Shown: positions 1 through 12,000 of the stretch, piece by piece
Position numbering within the stretch: position 1 is the stretch's first letter
How the letters are laid out: each line of letters starts with the position of its first letter
Assembly: GCA_027563935.2 (NCBI GenBank)
Contig: CM050446.2
Coordinates: 109,410,499 to 109,474,498 of the forward strand
Direction: 5' to 3'
DNA length: 64,000 nucleotides
Origin: Costus lasius
Taxonomy: Eukaryota; Streptophyta; Magnoliopsida; Zingiberales; Costaceae
Made by a program: the position numbers and the translations under genes
Notes under the pieces: model-generated
What the model was told of the DNA's origin: nothing
The model's input: only the letters and a program-made list of their open reading frames with translations
The model's database searches: none

Positions 1-46
1 TGGATGAGATAGAAGCTTTTCATACATTGCTCTAGCCTCGTTTGGC
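1..46 (-). CDS. Exon 6 (partial) of minus-strand TPR-like gene
   Basis: The acceptor ATCAACAG| lies at 47-48. The exon supplies the third base of the Arg codon and then PNEARAMYEKLLSHP, the second half of the second TPR-like hairpin. It runs off the left edge of the window. Confidence 0.85.
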
Positions 47-3000
47 CTGTTGATATTTGGGCAGATATAAGACGAGTTTCGATTTGCAGCATATCAGGAA
101 TGTTTCAGCAAACAGAGTACGAAAAAGATAACTACAGAATAAGCCATGCTAAACTGTCTAGAAATTTGATAATGAATTGAATCATTGAATTAGCTGAGCT
201 CACTAAGAACCATACATAAAAATAACATTGTCGACACTTAGATTACAAATATTGTTCATGCCCTAAAGATTAAAGATTAAGCATTGGATTGATGATTTAA
301 ACATATATTTTATCAAGCTCACACTGATATTTTAATAAAAATTATTATTATTATATTTATTTGATATTTGCATAACTATAATAATATTCATAGAATAATA
401 TGATTATTCTTAAATGTCCCTAGTCAAGTATTGTCTAAAAATTTAATAATGAATTGAATCCTTGAATCTGGTGAGTTTATTAGAACTATACATAAAAAGT
501 AACAACGTCAGCACTTAGATTTCTAATATTGGTATATGCCCTAAAAATTAATAATTGGATAATGATTTTAACATATATTTCATCATGTTTATTAAATTGA
601 TACTTTAATAAAATATATTGTTATTATTATATTTATTTGATAGCTACCTAATATAATGGCTATAATAATATTCATACGACAATAATATGATTATTTTTAT
701 ATGTCTCTAGTCAGCACAACAATAATTCACTAAGACTGTTATGTATAGCAACGGTCTAGAAATTTGATAATAAGTTGAATCCTTGGATTAGTTGAGCTCA
801 TAAAAAACCATACATAAAAAGACTAACATTACTAACATTAGTGTATACCCTAAACATTAATCATTGGATGATAATTTTAACATATATATTATCAAGTTCG
901 TATTGATATTTTAATAAAAGACATTGTTATTATTATATTTATTTAATATCTATAATATAATTGACTATAATTATTCTTAAATGTCTCTAGTCAAGTATTA
1001 TAGTGGATTGAGATAATAATAATTTATTAAGACTAGTATGTGATAATAAGGAGTTGTCATGACATGAGATATCAAGTTAACACATAGGGTGCATGTTAGA
1101 TGAAAATCTATTAGACAAATCTTTGATGAGAATGCTACATAGATTATTATATAAGTATCATAATTATTATCATTCTGATAATAGTGCATATGATCCTTAA
1201 TCTTAAGGTCACCATAAATTTGTACATGACTAGTCATACCCATTGATATGGTAAAAAATATTCATAACTAGTTAACCTATCAAGGATATTATATGGTTAC
1301 TCTTTCGGACATTACAGAGTGTTAGAATATGTAATAGCTAGGGTTAATTTAGTCATATTAGTCTATTAGGGTTTCATGTACTAACCTCTATATATAGAGG
1401 TGATTTCTATTGTGTAACTTATTCTAGATTATTACAATGTAGTCGTTAGGGTTTTCCCTTTTCTCTCCTCTCTCTCCCCTCTCTTCTAACATGGTATCAG
1501 AGCAGGTTTTCCTCCAGCCGCCGCCTCTACAGCCACCGCTTCCGCCTCACTGCTTCATCTCCTTCGTCCTCTTCCTCCTCTGGTCGCCACCGTGTCCTCC
1601 CTTGCAAGGGCGACTCCAGAGGAATGACGACCCTCTGCACCTTTCCCCACATACGAAACCCTAGCGCCGCTCTCGCTCTCCGCCCCTTCTGCGAGCGCTT
1701 CTGCCACCCGCAACACATCGACGCCTTCTTTTCCAGATACCTTCCGCTGCTTCCTTCACTAGTCGCCGCCTCGTGCTTGCCTCTTGCTGTGCCTACGAAG
1801 TGTGCCGCTCTTCGCTAGACATCAGCCGCCGCGTGTGAAGCTCCTTCTCATTTTCTTCCGCTCCGACCCAGCCGCTCCGTGCCGCCACTGCTCCATGCCG
1901 CCACTTCTCCATTCTAGGCCATCTTCCTCCAGCGCCTTGCGTGCTCCCTGCCAGGGCCTCGCAGCTCCTCTTTTCGTGCTCCTCCTCTGCGGCGAGACTA
2001 CCTTCCTGATCGGTGTCTTCTGACATCGCCAGCGCCTCCTCCAGCCAGATCAGACGTCGACGACGCCACCCTCCATCTTTGCTGCCGCCATCATCTTTTC
2101 ACTTGCTCGCCGACGCTCTCTTCCAGGCGTCAAGAGCCGCTTCCACTACTCGCCTCTGGCACCTTCTTTCGTTGGTGACAACATTCGACCTCGACTCCGA
2201 GCTTGCCCGCAATGCCTTCTCACACTGCCTCGCGTCTCCCTCTGCCCCTGTTGCTGATCAGGCTGTCCGGGAGCTCTGCCGCCTTGTCCAGGGTGGTCTC
2301 TTTCCCGTCAACGCCACCCTCCAATCTCTTTGCGGCCATCACCAGCTTCTCAGCCTTATCATCATCAGCACTTTCTACTCCGGGATCTTCCTCTGCGTGC
2401 TCATCAGCCACTCTCGCCTCCACCATCGTCTCAGAGTGTCGCCGACTGCTCGCCACCTTGCTGTTGCCGACGTCGACCACTCCCAATTCGTTGATGGGGT
2501 TCGGCGCCATTTTCTAACCCAGACTATCGAACTAAACGAATTGAACCACCTTGGCATCTCTTCAGACAGCCTGGTTCAATCACTTTCTATTTAGCCCAGT
2601 CTGCTTTGGGCTCGGCCTTCAGCCAACCTAGTAAATCAACCCAGATTTTCATGTCAACTAATCTACGGTTTCCGGTCAGGCTCAGCCCGATTTAGCTACC
2701 CAGGCATTTCACTTATTAAAGCATCAAGGTGATCATTCTTCTCCAGCCTCGGACGATCTTTCACCTTGGGTGTCTTCTCGTCCTCGTCAAGCATCCATAC
2801 AGGTCTTCTACAAGCTGATTGCTCTCTACAATAGCTTGCGTCGCTCTTTATGATGTCTTATGTCGCTCTCTACGACAACTTGCATCACTCTTTACGACGC
2901 CTTATGTTGCTCTCTACGACAGCTTACTTGTGACTTGTGTTATTGTCTTCTTCTATTACTTGTCTTTGAATTATGTTGTTATTATCTTTTTTATTATGTG

Positions 3001-6000
3001 CAAGCTGGAGTATATTCCAGTTTGAGGGGGAGTGTTAGAATATGTAATAGCTAGGGTTAATTTAGTCATATTAGTCTATTAGGGTTTCATGTACTAACCT
3101 CTATATATAGAGGTGATTTCTATTGTATAACTTATTCTAGATTATTACAATGTAGTCGTTAGGGTTTTCCCTTTTCTCTCCTCTCTCTGCCCTCTCTTCT
3201 AACTCAGAGTAGTCTAGTGGGGTTTTGGGAGGACATTATATAGTCTACCTACAAGGAATAGTGAGAAAGTAACCTAAAGAGTTAGTCCAATGTATGGGTA
3301 TAATCTTAGAGCATGGCTCCAAAAACTTATCCATACTAGTCTACCAGGCAGATGTATCAGTAAATATGGTATTGGCACCACTGATTAGTATGGCTAAGTT
3401 ATTATTATTGTTGTTAATATATGTCTTATGATTCTAACCTTATACTAGTATTATTACAAGGTTGGATTAAAACATACAAAATGGTACAAGCCAATTTTTA
3501 ATTTCTCGTTCTAGAAAATATGACCTAGTGATATGGTCCTGTTGCTAACACCATTTGGATGTTTTAGCTATGTCTTATAGGGCATAACCTATTGATATGG
3601 TAATGTGAAGAACTACATTAACTACTAGGATATTATAGGCATGCCATAAAGGACATAACCTAATGTTAATGTGAAATCATAGCACATCATAAATGGATCT
3701 AAGTACATTGAAATAAATCTTGGAAGTTTATAATTTGAAAGAGAATTGTACTAAAATCTAAAGGCTAGGTTACAAAAGAAAATTCTTATACATCCGATGT
3801 GATTGATTCTTAATAATTTATGTTATTACTTGTTTGAACGTGAGGCATATGGCAACCTCTTATTCTATTGTTGTTGTTTCTATTGTCTTTCCTTTTCAAA
3901 TTTCGATACTTTAATGAGTGGAGATTGGAATTTGGAAATAGTAGATCCAAAGTAAACAAAGATATATCTAACTTTTCATGTCATCATAATGTCCTTTGCT
4001 TAGAACAGGATGCTATTTGGACTACTATAGTTAATGATATATTTGGAATTATTATATTAGATTCTCATGTGGTTATAAACTAAATGTTATTCAATTTTAC
4101 ATTGTTCTAAAATTGTTGTAAATGTTCTATGCAGTGATAACATGATTAACATAATTGTTTACTTTGAGTAGAATAATATTGTTCTTTACATGCACAATAC
4201 TAGACCTTGCAATCGTGAAAGTAAGAAAGAATATTGTAGGGAACTTTTACATTTGATAGTTTTGCAAGATATGATAATTAAAGTTATTATATGAATGTAC
4301 ATGCATGAACCTATGTTGTTCATGTCCCCTCTTTTTTTAGATTTTAGAGTTGCCTTGGTGGACATTGCCAAACTTTAGACTTGGTTGGAATAAATAGAAA
4401 TATGTTCTACTCTTTCTGCATGTCACTGTCACTATTGGATTATTTGTAGAATGTTTATATGTTGTGTTTTGTGAACTTGCTCAGTTATGTTTTATCATTA
4501 TGCATACTATGTACTTGAGCTATGTAATAAAACCTATTAATGTGAAAATATTCTTTAATGAGGTATTTAAAAAGATCTTGTGGCATAACTGAATGACTAA
4601 TAAAATCTCTTTTATTTAAAGTCTGGGCATAGAATAGTTGTTCATATGTCAACAACAAAATTTTTGACAGTGCAAAAAATACATGAAGACATGGTCAATT
4701 TAACAAATTTTATTAGTTAAACAGCACTTCTTCAATTTCTTTAAAAAGAAAATGAGTCAATCTGGGAAAGGTGGGATGATAAAAGAATATTTAGGTTCAG
4801 ACTTCAAAGATGAAGAAATATATAGTTAGAATAGTCATACCTGCTAAGTGAATCTTGGCAGATGGACCACTGCAAAGCAGCTTGTCCGTGAAGTTCACTC
4901 TGCATTACAATTAAGATTTATAAGGAAGAAGAAAGAAATGGATTAAATAAAATTTGTAGAAAGCAGCTATCCTTATTAATATCAAAATGCCTCGATTTCT
5001 ATAAGAGAGCTGGGTAACAAAGTCTAAATTGTTTGCATATGAATTTAATACATTTTAACCTCCTTGTTTATATATTAGTTAAGACATCTAACTACCACGT
5101 ACACGGACCTATACAGACTAAGAATGAAACTTGGACACTGGTACAAAATAAGATTGAAAACCTTACTTGTGGCAATCTGAGACTACCAACACAGTATGTA
5201 CCAATTCATTGTTTAACTGATACATACCATACATAATGGGTGGTAAGGTAATTCATACATTATAATACTGTGTATTGTCAATTCATAAAATGAGGAATTA
5301 AGAATTCTTCTCTCATATTTCATTTCATTGGGTGTTGAACTCAAGGATTGAAGAATCGGGTACCGGAACCGTTCCGGTATGGCACCGGACCGGTACCATA
5401 CTTACCAGACGGAACCGACAAGCAAAGGCGAGCGGATGAGGCAGCGGCGCTCGGCGGCAGAAGCTAGCTTCCGCTGCTGCCAACGGAAGCTTCGATCTTC
5501 TACCGCCGGCGGAAGCTCCGATCAAAGCTTTGCGGCCGGCGGAAGCTTTAATCGAAGCTTCTTCTTCTGCCGCCGTCCGCCGCTGTCCGTGCTCCGACCA
5601 CCATTTCGAGACCGGTGGCCGAGCGGACCAGTATGTATGACTGCTCAGTACAGAACGGTTTTCCGTTCCTTGGTTGAACTGGCATACTATTAAATTCAGG
5701 GATGGCTTAAATATGCTTCGTGGGAAAAACTTGAGGAAGAGAAACTTGAAAATTGGGTTCAATTAGTAGGCAGTTCTGCATAGCTGCATTTTTAGACTAC
5801 AAGCTGATCTTTCTTGAATTCTACGATTAGTTGTGTGCTTAAGAATAAGTTCTATAGCAATTTAATGGCAGATTCAATTTTATATTCCTGGTTATTTTTG
5901 AGATCTGATCCAGCAAATTGAATTCAATCAGAATGTTGGAAGCATACTGAACTTTTGATTCAAGTCATGAGTTTCTTGTTGATCTATTCTTCAATACTGA

Positions 6001-9000
6001 AATGATAATCAGGTTACTCCATGCCTCTGTTTTGGATAACTTTATTCCTTGATTTAATCATGCTAATATATGGATGACCAGATTTTTTGAGAATAGCTTT
6101 CGGCAGATCAATGTTTGAATTTAGGTTGTGTTTAAAAGGGCGGATGGAAAGTGGAAGGGGAAGGAAAATAAGAAGGAGATATTTTTTGGTTGTTTAAAAG
6201 GACGGATGGAAAATGGAAGGAAAGTAGGATGGAAAGTACTGTAGCAAAAATGTGAAGAACAGTATCGATTTTTGGCCGTTCCTGCGTTTCGCTCGATTCA
6301 GACGGAATTTCTACCGTAACTACAGTAAATACTGTAGCAATCTAAGTACTGTAGCAATCCGTTGTAGATTCCATCCCTCTTCTTTCCTTTTTCGGTTCCC
6401 TCCCCTCTCACTTTCCATCTCTCCTTTTAAACACAGCTAAATATCAAGGTCTTAAAAACCATTCCATACTATCTTGATATGGGCTATGCACCATAGATTA
6501 GTCAGAGTACCAGAACATGTGGTGTTAGTATGTTTGATACCAATACAATACAATATAGTGTTTGTATAATACATATAGTATTGGTATGTATGGTACCAGT
6601 GTTAGATTATTTGGTATGTACCAATATAATAAAGGATTTGTATACTGGTATAAATTGATATTTTAAACATACATGGATGTATATGAACTATGCAGAACAC
6701 TAAGAATCCTTTATGGGGTAAAGAGTTAAAAGAAAAGGCAAGAAGGATTCACGATATTGGACAATAAAAAAAATTGAAAGAAGATTGTTTTTCTGGAGTG
6801 ATACCAACCAACATAACCTTATATGAACAAACAAACCTGGATTGACTCTATCTCATCCTACATTGCAAATTGCGATCTTTTAACAAGGAGAACAAACTAC
6901 CTCATAGTCTTACACTGTGTTTAGCAGAGCGGATGGAAAGTAAAACGGATGGATATTACAACTTATTCATGTTTAGCAAGGCAGACGGATATTAAGAAAC
7001 GGAAAACATGAAGGAAAGTTGCCTTCCAAAATAGATCAGTCCAAATATGGACGGATGCATGTACAAAGGCTCGGGGAAGGGCGGAGAGCGGGGCAGGAGG
7101 TTTGGTCTGCCATTCTGTCACGAGGTTCCTCTTCTTCTTCGGGTCAAAATGGTGGGAGTTGCCCGGTGGGAGTTGCCCGCATCAGGTGGCGGTGAAGCTG
7201 GTGGCGCTTTGCCAAAAACCGAGTGACTATAACAATCCTTTTAATTTTCTTTCCATCTTGCTAAACATAAAGACAGAAATATTTCTTATTTTTCCATCAT
7301 TCTTATTTTCCTTTCCCTTTTTTTTTCCATCCTTCTCAGTTTCCGTCCGTCCTGCTAAACACAGTGTTAAGGACGTCTTAACTTAATTTCTTACCTTGCT
7401 TACTATTTGTGTCAGATATTATTTGAAATTTTGAATTCATAGATTGTTTCAAGTTGATCATTATGGCTTGATGACTATGTTGTGGCGTTAGGTGGCTAGA
7501 GTTTATGCTCGAGGTTGGACCATATAATCGTGATTGTGAGTTAGTCGTGAATCAAGTTGACTGTAACCTCAAGCAATTATGATGAGTTGTCCTACATTCG
7601 TGTTTGGGTTCAATTGCTTGCATGGATCTAGGTTCCACTAAACTGAACATGATGCAGACTTAGTGTTGTTAAGTGTGAGCAGGTTTTGACTGGTGAACTT
7701 GGAGGTCAGAATGAGCTGATAGTTGATTGCCAAATTATTTTGAAATCACCAAAACAGCTCTTGTTCCTGTCATTTTTTCTGTTATCCTCCTTGATACTCA
7801 TAATAAATTCATTTGAGCATATGACAAAGATGCTTAGCAGTTGATCCCTGATATTGATTATTTGGTGTTGGTTCAATTACTCGTGTAATCAGTTGAGTTG
7901 GCAACTTGGTATAGGTAATGATTTGTTCAAAATGTCAGCTATTTGTTGCATTTGAGTCTAGTTGTATTGTAATGTTATATGCATGATGATTTGTTTCTAA
8001 ATTGGCTTTGGCTATGCCACGAGCTTTTAGTTATTTATATAGCAACTGTAAGGAATAGAACTCTGAAAGACATGTTTCAGTTGTTAGATATTGTACGCAA
8101 CACAACCAGCTATTGATAAGGTAGTCATTCCATTGTTTGACTGGAGCTGGACACTGGAAATATTTTCAAGAAATTGCAGGGTCATAAGATATATGGTGCG
8201 AACATGATAACCTGTGAAATGAGTGAGTCTGTGTATTGATGTAATGATGTAAGTACGATGCTAACATGTTATTCCTATTATCAGTTGTTATTGCATTCAA
8301 CATTTTTAGCTGACTCCCTTCTTTTGCCCTGGCGCCTAGGCTCCGCCAAGTGGAGTGTAGATGTAGTTGTCCTGTGAAATGTTAGATGGAACCTAAAGAT
8401 CGAATTGCTTTAACAGTGAGGGCATTGTTATGTTTATTTATTTTGTATTATTTATTTTTATTTTTTATGAACCAGTGAACTTCTCGTGAATGATGAAAGA
8501 ATGTAGTATAACTTAAGGAATTTGATAGCATTGCATAATTGATTGTGATCAAATTTAATAAGTGGTATTTTACGACGAATTGTAATTGGTGGTCTCATTT
8601 AACTACTAAGGTACTTTTGTAATCTGGTTCTTTTAATATTTGTTTTCGACGTGGTGTCTTTCTTTGTTTTGTCGTTCAATTTTGCTTGGTAAGTTCTACG
8701 GATTTATTTCGTTTTGGCATCTCCATGAATTTGTAATGTGTTGTGACTTGATATATAAAACACCATTGAAGTTGAAGCAAGTGATATTTGAAGTTTGAAC
8801 TAAAAATGGACCATTTAGGATTTAGATATTTGGACTTCACATATTTTATATTATTTAAATGCACATGTAAAATATAGACTGCATACATAATTGAAATGCA
8901 TGTTTAAACTATAATTTTTGGTTATAGTACAGTCTCTGTTATGTGCATGACCTAGAAAGTAACAGCTGAATTTAACATTCGTAAGATAAAAAAAACAAAT

Positions 9001-12000
9001 TAATGACAATTTCTCATATGTAAATTTTTCAATGTACAAATAAGTACCTGAAAAACCAAATCTTTCATTATCTTTTCATAAAAAGGCAATGCTTCCCGTA
9101 ACCTTCCAAGATCCATCAATCTATCACCTTCCTTCAAGGCCTGGAGATATAATCATTGCTATAATACTAAGAAAAATTGTGTACAGTCATCAATTAGCTG
9201 AACATCATATGAATTTAGACAAAACTTGAAAACATTTCTTGCTAAAATAACAATTCAAAAGAAAAGGATACTGAGTAACTAACAAATAGGAAGTCATGAA
9301 ACTATCAATATTTTGCAAAGGTTAGACATTTTTTGCTTATCCTCCGTTATCCTTAGCTTCCTGTTACTTCTCTCCCTTTCATTTTTTTTATGTTTATTAA
9401 ATGATCTGTCAGCAAACAATATCCCAATAATTGGCAGTCACTGTGAAGAACTGATGGTAACAACTGCCGATAAGAATCAACTCCTGGGCTCCCGCCAATA
9501 GAAATGGGGATAAAAGCCTTCTAACTAATCAGGAAGCCTTGATGCAGATATCTAGCACTAAATACTGTGCTTTCTTGATATCAGCTCTATGAAGATACGA
9601 AATTTTCAATAAACCAATTTATCTAAATAGACCATAACTTGGTGAGGCTACATCTATCTCTACTTCCTAGGATTTCAACAAGAAAAACTATTTAAGAAAC
9701 GATAGGATGTCTAAAGAAAACTTAATTACGTAGGTGTAATGCGAGAGGATGTTAAGATGAGAAGAGTGAAATTATTCTATGTACGCAAAATAACGCTTAA
9801 TGGCAGTTTGATGGGGATCGAACTTCAAAGTGACATCCTACAAGCAATGAGATAAAGATGAACACATGTGCTATTGACATGAAAATTACTACAAGTCCTC
9901 CAAGTCGATGTCTAGCACTTTAATTCTGATTTAATATTTGTTGCCTATTATCTTCATTGTCCCTTCTAATGAAAAGCCTATAGGTTTTCTCTAATGACAT
10001 GAGACAATCAATCCATGCTCATAGCAGTGAATTATCTCTCTTTGCTTTTACAGTCAACGCAAGGCTGCAACAAGTTGTAGAAAACTACAAGACTTCTTTC
10101 TTTGTTCTACTATCAAGGAGCCTGGTCTTCCCTCCAAGTATGAATTCATTTTCCCCATTAATTGATGCACTAATTCTTACCGTATCACTCATTCACATTA
10201 GCTTTTGCATAAGCTCGTGTTTGTTTTAGCATAGATATTCCTAGCTTGTATTAATGATCTCAGGGCCTTGCTTACTTTATCACTATTCAATTTCCATTTT
10301 TTGATCTCGCTAGTCTACATCAAATAGGTGCAAATGATCGCTTTTATAGTTGAGTTGTGCAAGTCAATAAATAAAATGAATATATACACAATAACATAAT
10401 AAAGGTCCATTTCATCAAATGATGAGACCCTTGGATCACTTGGGCTCTCTAAATACAGTGACGCCGGGTATTGATTGTAAAATGCATTCATCTTGTGTTC
10501 AAAGCCTCAAGATTTCTCTTTTGCAATATATATAATATTCAATTAGAGGATGTCTCGTTTCATAGGTAGCAATGTGATAATACCAACTGTGTTTCCAGTA
10601 TACATTCATGTGTACTATGTCCTTTTACAATAGATTTATGTTTCTTACCATATGTTTTTCTATTATATATTTAAGTGTACTTATATATATATATATGTAT
10701 ATTTACTCCTAGGGTTTCAACTATCTCTGTTAAACAAACTTACTGCATATGATTTTTTTTATTGAAGTTAATAAAGCCTCATCTAGATGGATTCTTGGCT
10801 GTATTGATGTATATTATGGTCCTAATACTACGTTAGCACAATATATTCATATATATTAAGGCATTGTCGCTATTATGTCATTGTTGGATTACATGATGAT
10901 GTCATGGAGAGTGGCTCTAGCCATTATCAAAGTTATATCCCCACGAGAGACTGACATATCTCCCGTTGGTATGTGAAGCCAACACAAATACACATTAAGT
11001 GGATCTACTGGATCACCATGAGTGCTAGCTTGAGTGTAGTCCTTTTGACTTGAGATCATCGATACTTCTATGTAACAGAGTTATATACTTTGATACACCC
11101 TAACATTGTTTCATAATTAGATGACTATAACGGCTATCATAAGGTATAGTATGGGGAATCATGATATCTACAAGTCTACCTTTAAGGGCAGAGTATATAG
11201 TCACACCCAAGTTTTTAACTAAGTCAGCTCACTTAATTGGGTTAAACAAAAAGTGATCAATCCAAATTTTAGTAGACAAAAAAATTATATTGCTAAGAGG
11301 CTTTACCATTGATTAGGAGATATTAACAAAGTAGAAGCGAAAAAATAAGAAGAATTAATTACTTAGGGTTTTCCCCTAGGGTTAAATACGTTAGGATACA
11401 AGATAGGATTTGGTATAAGATCCAAACCCAATAAGCTATAAGTCCAAAACCCAGTAAGAGAGTAAACATATGAATAGTTCACTCTTAACATACTCCCTCA
11501 AGCTGGAGCAAATATGTCAATCATGCCTAGCTTGTTACAGAAATCACGAACTTTTATTGAGCTAAGAGCTTTAAGACCCAAACCCGATAAGCTATAAGTT
11601 CAAAACCCAGTAAGAGAGTAAACATATGAATAGTTTATTCTTAACACACCCCCTCAAGCTAGAGCAAATATGTCAATCATGCCCAGCTTATTACAGAAAT
11701 CACGAACTTTTATTGAGCTAAGAGCTTTGCTGAAGATATCAGCAATTTGATATTCGTATTTGGTATATGGAGTATTGATCTGGTGATTTAAAATAGCATC
11801 TCTAACAAAGTAACAATTAATTTTCACATATTTTGTACGTTCATGGAACGCGGGATTGTTTGTAATAAATATAGTTTATTGATTATCACAGTACATAATC
11901 ATAAGAGTATCAACTACCAAGCCAAACTCCTGCAATACGCTTTTGATTCACATCAACTCACAAGTGTTATGAGCCATGACACGATATTCGGCTTCCCAAC

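Larger units (their letters stand above)
1320..3204 (+). mobile_element. TRIM-like non-autonomous LTR retrotransposon with GC-rich cargo
   Basis: Complete element of 1885 bp with two 172-bp LTRs, an initiator-Met primer site directly after the 5' LTR, a purine tract before the 3' LTR, and a 5-bp target duplication CAGAG at 1315-1319 and 3205-3209. The internal 1.54 kb contains no gag or pol. It is C-rich and much more GC-rich than its surroundings, which suggests captured host sequence. It sits in the 4.8-kb fifth intron of the minus-strand gene, in the opposite orientation to that gene. The open frames inside (for example 2013-2594) have biased low-complexity composition and no motif I can name. 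Confidence 0.9.

Noticed and set aside
2013..2594. 193-codon open frame as a host gene
   Set aside because: It lies wholly inside the TRIM-like element, has biased Ser/Leu/Arg composition, overlaps three other open frames in the same GC-rich block, and has no motif.
5325..5762. Open frames on both strands around 5.3-5.8 kb
   Set aside because: They read through the GGAAGCTTCGAT repeat; similar frames appear in the other copy at 30058-30432.
7600..9040. Possible tRNA or small RNA genes in intron 4
   Set aside because: No cloverleaf, A/B-box pair or other RNA gene pattern could be supported by reading.
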